Origin: Planctomycetota bacterium
Lineage (GTDB): Bacteria; Planctomycetota; Phycisphaerae; UBA1845
Length of the DNA stretch: 6,228 nt
Assembly: GCA_022563615.1 (NCBI GenBank)
Contig: JADFMZ010000202.1
Span: forward strand, 1-6,228
Direction: 5' to 3'
The position numbers and the translations under genes are program-made. Numbering within the stretch: position 1 is the stretch's first letter; every line of letters starts with the position of its first letter. The notes beneath the pieces are model-generated. The model was not told where the DNA came from. It worked only from the letters and a program-made list of their open reading frames with translations, and did not search any database. Positions 1-6,152 of the stretch are shown piece by piece.

Positions 1-107
1 GGGTCAGCACTTCGATGCTTTGCCCATCATTTCGGGTACGAACGAGTTTCTGCTTCAACTGGGTGCGCTCCTGCTAGACTCCGGGCAGGGCATCGAAGTG
101 CTGACCC
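1..107. repeat. 25-base near-perfect inverted repeat at the window edge
   Basis: Bases 1-25 are the reverse complement of bases 83-107 at 23 of 25 positions. The first 17 bases match perfectly (GGGTCAGCACTTCGATG against CATCGAAGTGCTGACCC), and only bases 19-20 (TT against CC) differ. The arms are separated by 57 bases and lie inside the open reading frame, encoding unrelated peptides (GQHFDALP and GQGIEVLTP). The left arm begins at the first base of the window, so its true outer end is not visible. It could be a natural stem-loop or a fold-back chimera at a contig end. Confidence 0.7.
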
Positions 108-2920
108 CCAAGTACGGCGGAACGTACGTGTTCCAGGCTTCGCCCGACGCGGACGGAGATTTTCAGATCAATTTCTTCCACCCCGGGGGGGACGGCAAAT
201 TTGACTTTACGTTTCTTATCGAAAGTTTCTCCGCTAGCACGTTCATACCGGTGGATGTCTTCAGCACGACGATTACGGTGGCCCTGGAGCCCGAAAACGA
301 CGACTGCGTGGACAGCGCCGTGATCGTGGACGGTGTCACGCCGTTCAGCACGGCGAACACAACGACTGACGGACCTCCCCTGTCGGTGGCCTGTGACGAG
401 GGATTCGGCACGACGATGGAGCAGGACGTGTGGTATGACTATACGGCCTCCTGCACAGGAACCCTGACGATCAGCACCTGCAATGATGCGGATTTCGACA
501 CGCGTTTGGCGGTATACGGTGACAGCACGGCCACCTGCGCTTGCCCGATCAGCAACACTTTTCTAGTGGGCTGCAATGACGATTCACCGGGCTGTGTGGC
601 GGGCAGTTCGGAACTGGCGATCAATGTCACTCAGGGAAATTGTTACAAGATTCGTCTGGGCGGCTCCGCAGTAGGTCAAACGGGCACTGGAAACCTTACG
701 ATCACGTGCGTGGGAAATGATACCTGCCCCTTGGCAACAACACTAAGTGTTCCGGCAGGTTCCGCCGGTGTGACGATCGATGGAGCCACGCTCAACGCAA
801 CGGCGGACGCAGGGCTGCCGGTCTGCGGGCCGGCCTTCGACTCGCCCGGGGTATGGTACTCCGTAACGGGTACGGGCGGACAGATGACGGCTTCGCTTTG
901 CGCGGGGGCCTCCTACGATTCTCGCGTAAGCGTCTTCTCGGGGGCCTGCGGGACGTTGACGTGCGTGGCCAACGCAAATGACACCTGCGCCAGCCAGGAA
1001 TCGGTCAGTTGGTGCACAACCCTTGGCGTGTCGTACAAGATCCTGGTCAGCGGGGTCGGCGGTCAGGACGGCACGTTTGCGCTCAATGTTTCGTCGGACG
1101 ATTGCAACGACAGCGACGCGTGCACAGTCGACTCGTGCAACGGCGGCGCCTGCATTCACACGCCGAATTTCGACTCGGGCCAGTTTTGCTGTTCGCCGTC
1201 CACGGGGTCGCTTTGTCTTCTGGATGACACCAATCCCTGCACGAACGACTCCTGCAACGTGTCAACCGGCGCCTGTGTGCATTCGCCGGTGCCGGATGGT
1301 GCCGAGCCGGCCTGCGACGACGCCCTCACTTGCACCTTCGACCAGTGTATCAGCGGTCTGTGCGCACAAAGCGACATCAACATCATCCCCTGCACCGGCG
1401 ATTCAGATTGCCCCAATGACAACCTTTGCGATACCAACGCCGGATTCTGCGTTTGCGTGCCGGCGCCCATCGTCGAGTTGATTGCGGACCCAGGCCTTCT
1501 GCCCGTGGCGAATTGCTACTCGGCAGCCACGAACGACGTGGTCCGCGTCCGCGTGGAGATGGGCTTTGCGCCGCCGCAGAATCCGATTGTCGGAGGCCAG
1601 TTTTTCCTCTCGTATGATCCTTTGACGCTGGATTTTATCAGCATGGCGCCCGGCAGTTCTGTGGATCCCGGGTCACCCTTCTCGTTGGAATTCAATGAAC
1701 TGGTCGATGAAACACTCGGAACGATCGACTACCTGGTTGGAGTCAACCTCGGGGATCCCGGGACGGCTAACCCCTCGACGTTGGCGGTGATCACGTTTCA
1801 GGCGATCGCCGAGTGCGACCCTTTTGTGGTGTTCCGCGCGTCGGGTCCGAATGATGTACCGACTCGGTTGGCCGGCATCGGCGGCGTTGAGGTGCTGCCG
1901 GACGCCCTGACCGACCTTCCGCCGATCAGCACGAACGGCAGCGCCCCGATCATGACGAGTTGCCCCGCAAACATCCTGGTTGCGCCTGACCCCGGCTTGT
2001 TCACCGCTACCGTGTCCTGGACTTCGCCAACAGCGAACGACAGTTGCGATGGGCCTGTTCAGGTCAACTGCACGCCGCCGAGCGGTTCCAGCTTCCCGCT
2101 GGGGATTGCGACGGTCACGTGCGAAGCGGTCAACTCCTGCGGGGTATCGGACACCTGCAACTTTGACGTGGACGTTCAGCCGGCCACTTTGACGGTTGAT
2201 ATTCAGCTTTCGCCGACGATGGCGCCGGGGCCGATCGTTCGGTGCATCACGTTTGATCTATGGGATTGTGATGCACCGGCGCCGGATATGCACGCAACGG
2301 TGGCGCAAGACATCAGCCTTTCTTCTGGTTCAGCCACTGGCATTACACTACCCATTCCCGGTGGAAACTGGGAGTGTGTGACGGCGCGCGATCGGCTGCA
2401 CACGCTAACGAGCACAGCCGCTGATTTCAGCACGCTTGACGGACTCAGCTATGACGCAACGTTCGTGGGTGACCGGGCGACCGGCGGCCACTGGCTGTTG
2501 AATGGGAACCTCAACGACGACCGGTTTATCGACATCCTGGACTACGCCGTGTTTCTGACGGAGTTTCTGTCGCCCTCGAACCCCGATACACCGTGCGGTA
2601 CGGCGGCCCCCGACGCAAACTTCAATGCGGACAACGTGGTGGACCTGGTTGATTTTGTTTTTATTCAGGTCAACAGTTTCCAGGCCAGTGAGGCGAGCTG
2701 TTGCGGCAGTGTGGCGGCGGCATCCAACGACGGGCCGCTGACGGAAATTTCCATCAAGGAATTGCGACGCCGAGGCCTGTACCACCTGCGGTTCGCCGAC
2801 CTCAACGGCGACGGAATCATCAGCGCCGATGACGTGAACGCCTTCATGACGGGCAACTATCCTCTGCCGCCGCGACCTCGCAAGCAAGCACGACCCGAAA
2901 GATCGCTTCGACCCGATTAA
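2..2920 (+). CDS. Large modular secreted protein (PPC-like repeats, Cys-rich repeats, cohesin-like, HYR, dockerin-like tail), 5' partial
   Basis: Probably an extracellular or surface protein; its ligand is unknown. The frame is open to the left edge, so the start and any signal peptide lie outside; TTG at 20 is only the first in-window start codon. Residues are counted from that codon. Two related beta-sandwich units, like bacterial pre-peptidase C-terminal domains, lie at about 93-231 (DVWYDY 136, FDTRLAVY 159, YKIRLGG 209) and 233-357 (GVWYSV 277, YKILVSG 339). A Cys-rich stretch follows at 360-479, with CTxDxC...CxHxP units like slime-mould repeats. Next are a cohesin-like fold at 484-640 (GGQFFLSYDP 525, LAVITF 588), a HYR-type domain at 642-720, a beta-rich linker, and dockerin-like calcium loops at 830-841, 867-878 and 927-938 (DLNGDG). 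The TEISIKELRRRGL stretch at 908 resembles a recurrent planctomycete C-terminal module (from memory). The many cysteines fit an oxidising compartment. Domain calls are by eye; function is unassigned. Confidence 0.88.
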   Translation, partial: GQHFDALPIISGTNEFLLQLGALLLDSGQGIEVLTPKYGGTYVFQASPDADGDFQINFFHPGGDGKFDFTFLIESFSASTFIPVDVFSTTITVALEPENDDCVDSAVIVDGVTPFSTANTTTDGPPLSVACDEGFGTTMEQDVWYDYTASCTGTLTISTCNDADFDTRLAVYGDSTATCACPISNTFLVGCNDDSPGCVAGSSELAINVTQGNCYKIRLGGSAVGQTGTGNLTITCVGNDTCPLATTLSVPAGSAGVTIDGATLNATADAGLPVCGPAFDSPGVWYSVTGTGGQMTASLCAGASYDSRVSVFSGACGTLTCVANANDTCASQESVSWCTTLGVSYKILVSGVGGQDGTFALNVSSDDCNDSDACTVDSCNGGACIHTPNFDSGQFCCSPSTGSLCLLDDTNPCTNDSCNVSTGACVHSPVPDGAEPACDDALTCTFDQCISGLCAQSDINIIPCTGDSDCPNDNLCDTNAGFCVCVPAPIVELIADPGLLPVANCYSAATNDVVRVRVEMGFAPPQNPIVGGQFFLSYDPLTLDFISMAPGSSVDPGSPFSLEFNELVDETLGTIDYLVGVNLGDPGTANPSTLAVITFQAIAECDPFVVFRASGPNDVPTRLAGIGGVEVLPDALTDLPPISTNGSAPIMTSCPANILVAPDPGLFTATVSWTSPTANDSCDGPVQVNCTPPSGSSFPLGIATVTCEAVNSCGVSDTCNFDVDVQPATLTVDIQLSPTMAPGPIVRCITFDLWDCDAPAPDMHATVAQDISLSSGSATGITLPIPGGNWECVTARDRLHTLTSTAADFSTLDGLSYDATFVGDRATGGHWLLNGNLNDDRFIDILDYAVFLTEFLSPSNPDTPCGTAAPDANFNADNVVDLVDFVFIQVNSFQASEASCCGSVAAASNDGPLTEISIKELRRRGLYHLRFADLNGDGIISADDVNAFMTGNYPLPPRPRKQARPERSLRPD

Positions 2921-2980
2921 CACGACATCGATTCTTCGACTCCGAATCACAATTGATTCCGCCGTATTCTCGCTGCGGAA

Positions 2981-3043
2981 GGGTTCGCGCCGGCCTTTTC
3001 AAAAATGCCTGCGGCTCCGTTGGTCGTGAAACTTGTGAAACAC
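2981..3043 (+). repeat. Dispersed repeat, copy A
   Basis: Begins GGGTTCGCGC, 60 bases after the stop codon of the secreted-protein gene. It aligns with 5529-5590 at about 48 of 63 columns (76%, counted by hand) with one single-base gap. Shared blocks are GGGTTC, TTTTCAA, CTCCGTT, CGTGA and ACTTGT. A shared GGCACT also occurs just beyond the aligned part (3054-3059 here, 5591-5596 in copy B), suggesting the unit is about 68-79 bases with an 11-base-longer tail in this copy. No translated frame is conserved. It is either a dispersed intergenic repeat family or a 3'-end regulatory or processing element. Confidence 0.65.
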
Positions 3044-3354
3044 TTACCAGGCCGGCACTTCAAGACCCTGGCTCGTAAACACGGGCTTCCATCAATATCA
3101 AGCTGATCGGGCACTTGCCCAACCGACAAACGATGGACTCCCCTGATCTTCTTCGCAAGCCTCCTCCTCCCAATAAAGCCGGGTACGGCGCATTGTCCAA
3201 GAAGCGTGCCATTGAGTATGATTCCTGACCGGCGCCTGAATAACGTTCAATCGTCCTGCCGGAAGCACGGATGATACGGCGCGCGTCCATGGCGCCGGTG
3301 ATGAATCGCCGGGTTGTGGCTGGCTTGCCAACGGGACGAGGCTAAGGCGGGCAC

Positions 3355-3358
3355 GGAG
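3355..3358 (+). promoter_or_regulatory. Probable Shine-Dalgarno (GGAG) that favours the GTG start at 3368
   Basis: GGAG lies 9 bases before the in-frame GTG at 3368 but 18 bases before the next in-frame start, ATG at 3377, and downstream of the far TTG at 3314. Spacing therefore favours GTG 3368. ATG 3377 remains possible if translation does not depend on a Shine-Dalgarno. Either choice leaves the B12-binding domain intact. Confidence 0.45.
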
Positions 3359-3367
3359 ACCCCAAAC

Positions 3368-4489
3368 GTGGTCGGAATGAAGGCTAAACACCCACTGCGA
3401 ATTCTGCTGGCCAAGATCGGTCTGGACGGGCATGATCGGGGTGTCAAGGTTCTGGCACGCGAGTTTCGGGACGCCGGCATCGAGGTGATTTACACCGGAC
3501 TGTGGAAGACCTGCGAGGCAACCATGCACGCCGCTCTTCAAGAGGATGTGGACGTGGTGGGCGTAAGCTTGTTGTCGGCAGCCCACATGACCGTCATGCC
3601 CGAAATGCTTCGCATCCGCAAGCGGCTCGGCATCGAGCACATCCCCGTCGTGCTCGGCGGGATTGTTCCGGTGTCGGACCATCCCGCTTTGGCGGAGATG
3701 GGGGTGGCGGCCGTCTTCAACCCCGGCTCGACCCTGACCAGCGTCATCGACAAGATGCACGAGTTGACCCGCAGCGCCGGGCCGATTCGGCTTGAAGAGG
3801 CCCGCGCTGGTTATGCCGACAAGGATCTCCCCTCGCTCGCCCGACTGATTACAGCCGTCCAGCGCGGTGAAAACCGGGATGGATGGATGCCGCCGCCAGG
3901 TGTGGCCAGGATCATCGGCGTAACCGGCGCGCCGGGCGTGGGAAAGAGTTCGTTTATCGCCCGGCTCGGGCGGCGGCTGCGCGAACACGGTCGCCGCGTG
4001 GCGGTGGTGGCCATTGATCCCAGCAGCCCCATCACCGGCGGCGCCATGCTGGGCGATCGTCTCAGAATGATGGTCGGCGAACCGGATGCAGACTTCTTCA
4101 TCCGCAGTCTAAGCTCCGGCAATGTGCCCGGGGGACTCGCCCCTCGATGCCGCGAAGTGATCGACCTGATTAATGGGTGCGGTTTCGACTACATCCTGGT
4201 GGAGACGGTCGGCGCGGGGCAGGGCGACGTGGCTGTGCATGAACTGACGCGGCATGTCCTTTTGCTACTGATGCCCGACAGCGGCGACTCGGTGCAGTTC
4301 TCCAAGGCCGGCATCATGGAAATCGCAAGCTGCTTCGTCATCAACAAGTGCGATCTGGCCGGCGCGGACGTCACCGAGGCGCAGCTCGTCAGTGTCATCG
4401 GAAACGATCATCCGATCCTGCAGGTCAGCTCCCTTCGGAATGAGGGGATCGATGCGGTCGCGGATTGGGTCATGAAGGTTGAGGATTGA
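3368..4489 (+). CDS. meaB: Cobalamin-binding domain fused to MeaB/ArgK-family GTPase (acyl-CoA mutase chaperone type), 373 aa
   Basis: Residues 8 to about 135 match the B12-binding domain of methylmalonyl-CoA mutase: GLDGHDRG at 18-25 carries DxHxxG (D20, H22 as lower axial cobalt ligand, G25), followed by SLL at 67-69 and the GG pair at 97-98. From about 150 comes a MeaB-type G domain: Walker A GAPGVGKS at 187-194, DPSSPITGG from 217, VETVGAGQ at 278-285, NKCD at 326-329 and SSLRNEG from 354. In known systems such GTPases load and protect adenosylcobalamin on methylmalonyl- or isobutyryl-CoA mutase in the cytoplasm. The domain order matches the N-terminal half of fused isobutyryl-CoA mutase IcmF, but the substrate-binding mutase domain is absent. 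Only about 45 residues follow NKCD, so the C-terminal dimerisation arm of stand-alone MeaB is missing too. The start is uncertain: GTG 3368 has GGAG 9 bases upstream, and ATG 3377 is the alternative. No mutase gene is adjacent. The symbol denotes the GTPase family, not a proven orthologue. Confidence 0.9.
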   Translation: MVGMKAKHPLRILLAKIGLDGHDRGVKVLAREFRDAGIEVIYTGLWKTCEATMHAALQEDVDVVGVSLLSAAHMTVMPEMLRIRKRLGIEHIPVVLGGIVPVSDHPALAEMGVAAVFNPGSTLTSVIDKMHELTRSAGPIRLEEARAGYADKDLPSLARLITAVQRGENRDGWMPPPGVARIIGVTGAPGVGKSSFIARLGRRLREHGRRVAVVAIDPSSPITGGAMLGDRLRMMVGEPDADFFIRSLSSGNVPGGLAPRCREVIDLINGCGFDYILVETVGAGQGDVAVHELTRHVLLLLMPDSGDSVQFSKAGIMEIASCFVINKCDLAGADVTEAQLVSVIGNDHPILQVSSLRNEGIDAVADWVMKVED

Positions 4490-4640
4490 ATACTAAAGAT
4501 TGAAGATTGACGTTCGATCCACGGGTTGAAAGCCGATGCCATCTTCGGCTGACAATTGGATATGAAATCCTATCCCAGCAACGTGCGTTCGAGGCGTCGC
4601 GCGGGCTAGACCGTTTAACAAGACGTGTTTCGAAGCGCCC

Positions 4641-4688
4641 ACGACACTCCAATGTTCGCGCAGGCTGAAGCCTGCGGCTCAGTGTCGT
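4641..4688. repeat. Two-tier stem-loop enclosing the left REP-like palindrome
   Basis: The outer arms ACGACACT (4641-4648) and AGTGTCGT (4681-4688) are perfect reverse complements. Inside them, CGCAGGCT (4659-4666) and AGCCTGCG (4669-4676) form a second perfect 8-base stem with a two-base GA loop. The structure ends 49 bases before the glycosylase start codon, so in the mRNA it would be a strong leader hairpin or the 3' end of the upstream transcript. There is no T-tract, so it is not a classical intrinsic terminator. Confidence 0.55.
4656..4680 (+). repeat. REP-like palindromic repeat, left copy
   Basis: The 25 bases here are the exact reverse complement of 5473-5497. The core CAGGCTGAAGCCTGCGGCTC (4661-4680) contains a self-complementary hairpin with an 8-base stem. 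Together with the right copy it brackets the glycosylase gene in inverted orientation. Short imperfect palindromes like this, scattered in intergenic DNA, are typical of REP/REPIN elements. No RAYT transposase gene is present in the window. Confidence 0.75.
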
Positions 4689-4737
4689 TGGAAGTTCATG
4701 GTCTTGTTGGAATGCTAGGAGCAGGTTTCTCTTTCCT

Positions 4738-5457
4738 GTGGACCTATCAAACATTGCCGATGTTCTTGTCGCAGATCTCCAGGATCTACATTTTTCCGAT
4801 CCGGTTACGCATGTCTACAATCCATTGGAATACGCCCGCGCGCCTTATGATCTGTACGTGAAGCGCTACGGTCGAGGCCGGCGCGAAGTCGTGCTGTTGG
4901 GGATGAATCCTGGACCGTGGGGCATGTTGCAGACGGGTGTGCCGTTCGGCGAGGTCAACAAGGTCCGCAACTGGCTGGGGATTGACGCCATCGTGGGAAA
5001 GCCCCTGCACGAACATCCCAAGAGACCGGTGCAGGGTTTTGCCTGCAAACGAAGCGAGGTCAGCGGAACTCGATTGTGGGGTTGGGCTCAGGATGCCTTC
5101 GGCACGCCCAAGCGGTTCTTCCAACGGTTCTTCATCGTCAACTATTGCCCGCTGGCCTTTTTTGATGCCGGCGGCCGGAACATTACGCCCGACCGACTGC
5201 CCGTGAAACAGCGCAAGGCCCTGGCAGCCGCTTGCGATGCTGCGCTGCGGCGGACGATCGAATATTTCGAGCCTCGGCATGTCATCGGCGTTGGGAAATT
5301 CGCGGCGTCGCGGGCCGAAGCGGCCTTGAAAGACCTCGACGTTACCGTCGGGGGCATCCTGCACCCCAGCCCCGCCAGTCCAGCCGCCAATCAGAACTGG
5401 GCTGCCAAGGCAACGGCTCAACTGGAAAGCTACGGCATCGAATGGCCCCGAACCTAA
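4738..5457 (+). CDS. smug1: SMUG1-type (family 3) uracil-DNA glycosylase, 239 aa
   Basis: A cytoplasmic base-excision-repair enzyme that removes uracil, and in this family often oxidised or deaminated pyrimidines, from DNA. The match to animal SMUG1 is strong across the protein: VYNPLEYA (26-33), LGMNPGPWGMLQTGVPFGE (54-72), EHPKRPV (92-98), SEVSG (106-110), FIVNYCPLAF (132-141), RNITPDRLPVKQR (147-159) and HPSPASPAANQNW (209-221). N57, F70, N135 and H209 correspond to human N85, F98, N163 and H239, which act in water positioning, uracil stacking and recognition, and catalysis. Spacing is identical for the first three and two residues shorter to the histidine (from remembered human sequence). 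Length is close to the usual family size and appears complete. The GTG start is the only plausible one: the frame is open back to a TGA at 4666 with no other ATG, GTG or TTG. The gene stands alone between two inverted REP-like repeats. Known bacterial SMUG1 genes are patchily distributed, so horizontal origin is possible but not shown here. Confidence 0.93.
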   Translation: MDLSNIADVLVADLQDLHFSDPVTHVYNPLEYARAPYDLYVKRYGRGRREVVLLGMNPGPWGMLQTGVPFGEVNKVRNWLGIDAIVGKPLHEHPKRPVQGFACKRSEVSGTRLWGWAQDAFGTPKRFFQRFFIVNYCPLAFFDAGGRNITPDRLPVKQRKALAAACDAALRRTIEYFEPRHVIGVGKFAASRAEAALKDLDVTVGGILHPSPASPAANQNWAAKATAQLESYGIEWPRT

Positions 5458-5472
5458 TTCTGCGTCACTCCC

Positions 5473-5497
5473 GAGCCGCAGGCTTCAGCCTGCGCGA
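5473..5497 (-). repeat. REP-like palindromic repeat, right copy (inverted)
   Basis: Begins GAGCCGCAGGCTTCAGCCTG, 15 bases after the glycosylase stop codon. It is the exact reverse complement of 4656-4680 over 25 bases. Beyond a three-base indel, GTCACT here and AGTGTC in the left copy show some further partial match. The internal hairpin is CGCAGGCT (5477-5484) with AGCCTGCG (5487-5494) and a TC loop. The whole bracketed unit spans 4656-5497. Confidence 0.75.
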
Positions 5498-5528
5498 TGC
5501 CGCGATTTTCTGTGAACGCACATCACAC

Positions 5529-5590
5529 GGGTTCACGCAGACTTTTTCAAGATGACTGCGCCTCCGTTATGCGTGAGACTTGTAAGACGC
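5529..5590 (+). repeat. Dispersed repeat, copy B
   Basis: Begins GGGTTCACGC, 71 bases after the glycosylase stop, in the same orientation as copy A (2981-3043), with about 76% identity over 63 columns. The shared GGCACT just past its end (5591-5596) runs into the TAG stop of the minus-strand gene (5595-5597). Copies A and B both lie 60-71 bases downstream of a plus-strand gene, which hints at a preference for gene ends. Confidence 0.65.
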
Positions 5591-5594
5591 GGCA

Positions 5595-6152
5595 CTAGCG
5601 ATCCATAGTGTCGTCGGGCGCGTCGTGTTTGCAGGATTCGAGAACACGCCGAGCTTTCTTGCGGTTGCGAAACCGCAAGATCATCCTGCGAATCACGACG
5701 GCAACCGAGACGGGAAGGGTTACCATCAAGCAGATGGTGACGGGCATGAGGAATGCCCCAATCCTTTCCGCCTGCGTCGCGGAGAGAACCTCGCTTGGTG
5801 GTGGGAGCAAGAACCACAGCAGGAACCCCACGCCGAACATGGCAAAGATGACGATCGCGGTAAAGTACATGCACCACTTGGCGAACTTGCTGACCCTCCC
5901 TTTTCTCCCTAGCCCGCCCTCAATGACATATTGCTCAACCAGCAACCGCCCGCGATCGAAGTCCCGTCCGCACTCCGGGCATCGAGGTACGGTCAATCCG
6001 CGAAGAAGGTAATCACACTTGGGGCAAACGATTGGAAACTCGGCCTCAGAGAATTGTGCTGGATTGGCGCGGGCGTTGGGAGGGATGATTCGCCCGAAGG
6101 CGATGCGATACCGGAAAATTCTGCGCAGCTTGGCTAACCATTGGGTCTCCAT
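5595..6152 (-). CDS. Zinc-ribbon protein with two transmembrane helices, 185 aa, function unknown
   Basis: I do not recognise a specific family function. A short basic N-terminus is followed by a four-cysteine zinc ribbon (C43, C46, C58, C61; CPKC...RCPECGRDFD with the RGL motif between). This small N-terminal ribbon occurs on many planctomycete membrane proteins (family knowledge, by memory). Two hydrophobic segments follow at about 92-116 (containing FAMFGVGFLLWFLLP) and 131-154 (containing PVTICLMVTLPVSVAVV). A highly basic stretch (RRMILRFRNRKKARR, 155-169) comes next, suggesting that both ends are cytoplasmic by the positive-inside rule. The ATG at 6152 is well supported by GGAGG seven bases upstream. 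It converges on the glycosylase gene and is not in an operon with anything visible. The protein may bind zinc structurally. No catalytic motif is seen. Confidence 0.82.
   Translation of the reverse strand: METQWLAKLRRIFRYRIAFGRIIPPNARANPAQFSEAEFPIVCPKCDYLLRGLTVPRCPECGRDFDRGRLLVEQYVIEGGLGRKGRVSKFAKWCMYFTAIVIFAMFGVGFLLWFLLPPPSEVLSATQAERIGAFLMPVTICLMVTLPVSVAVVIRRMILRFRNRKKARRVLESCKHDAPDDTMDR

Larger units (their letters stand above)
2921..3367. other. Gene-free stretch between the secreted-protein gene and the B12/GTPase gene
   Basis: About 450 bases without a convincing gene. The left part holds dispersed-repeat copy A (2981-3043) and a long-range GC-rich stem: GCCGGCCT at 2989-2996 can pair with AGGCCGGC at 3049-3056. 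A small hairpin GGGCA-CT-TGCCC lies at 3109-3120 and has no T-run. A 31-codon ATG frame at 3133-3228 has no Shine-Dalgarno and no recognisable product, so I do not call it a gene. I see no tRNA and no clear -35/-10 pair. The promoter of the downstream gene presumably lies in the right half, but I cannot place it. Confidence 0.6.
4490..4737. other. Intergenic region upstream of the uracil-DNA glycosylase gene
   Basis: No gene is seen. It opens with short GATTGA repeats overlapping the preceding stop (4484-4510). A weak hairpin follows: AGCCGA at 4531-4536 pairs with TCGGCT at 4545-4550 across an 8-base loop, with no T-run, so it is at best a poor terminator for the B12/GTPase gene. Further right are the two-tier hairpin at 4641-4688 and its REP-like core. 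AGGAG at 4717-4721 is 16 bases before the GTG start of the next gene, which is long for a Shine-Dalgarno. I could not identify a convincing promoter. Confidence 0.5.
5458..5594. other. Convergent intergenic region
   Basis: This gap separates the 3' ends of the glycosylase gene (plus) and the zinc-ribbon membrane protein gene (minus). It is nearly filled by two repeats: the right REP-like palindrome (5473-5497) and dispersed-repeat copy B (5529-5590). The REP hairpin could serve as a bidirectional transcript end, but no T-run follows its stem on either strand. Confidence 0.6.

Noticed and set aside
185..191. Run of seven G bases as a possible frameshift site
   Set aside because: The protein frame is domain-consistent on both sides, so there is no sign of a shift.
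978..1481. 167-codon overlapping plus-strand frame inside the secreted-protein gene
   Set aside because: It is arginine/threonine-rich and lies out of frame across the Cys-rich repeats. The main frame has clear domains and covers it completely.
3007..3017. GCCTGCGGCTC in repeat copy A matches part of the REP-like core
   Set aside because: The match is only 11 bases in GC-rich DNA, is missing from copy B, and lacks the palindrome. It is not counted as a third REP copy.
3133..3228. 31-codon ATG frame (MDSPDLLRKPPPPNKAGYG...) between the first two genes
   Set aside because: There is no Shine-Dalgarno, no recognisable family and no neighbour context; a frame of this length is expected by chance.
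3098..3988. Long minus-strand open frame (296 codons) opposite the B12/GTPase gene
   Set aside because: Its translation is low-complexity and has no recognisable motif, while the plus strand encodes two complete well-known domains. It is an antisense shadow of GC-rich coding DNA.
4484..4510. Clustered GATTGA repeats as iterons or a CRISPR remnant
   Set aside because: There are only three short copies with irregular spacing, overlapping a stop codon; this is too little for an array or origin.
4531..4550. Hairpin after the B12/GTPase gene as an intrinsic terminator
   Set aside because: The stem is six bases with an eight-base loop and no T-tract, so it is not supported as a terminator on its own.
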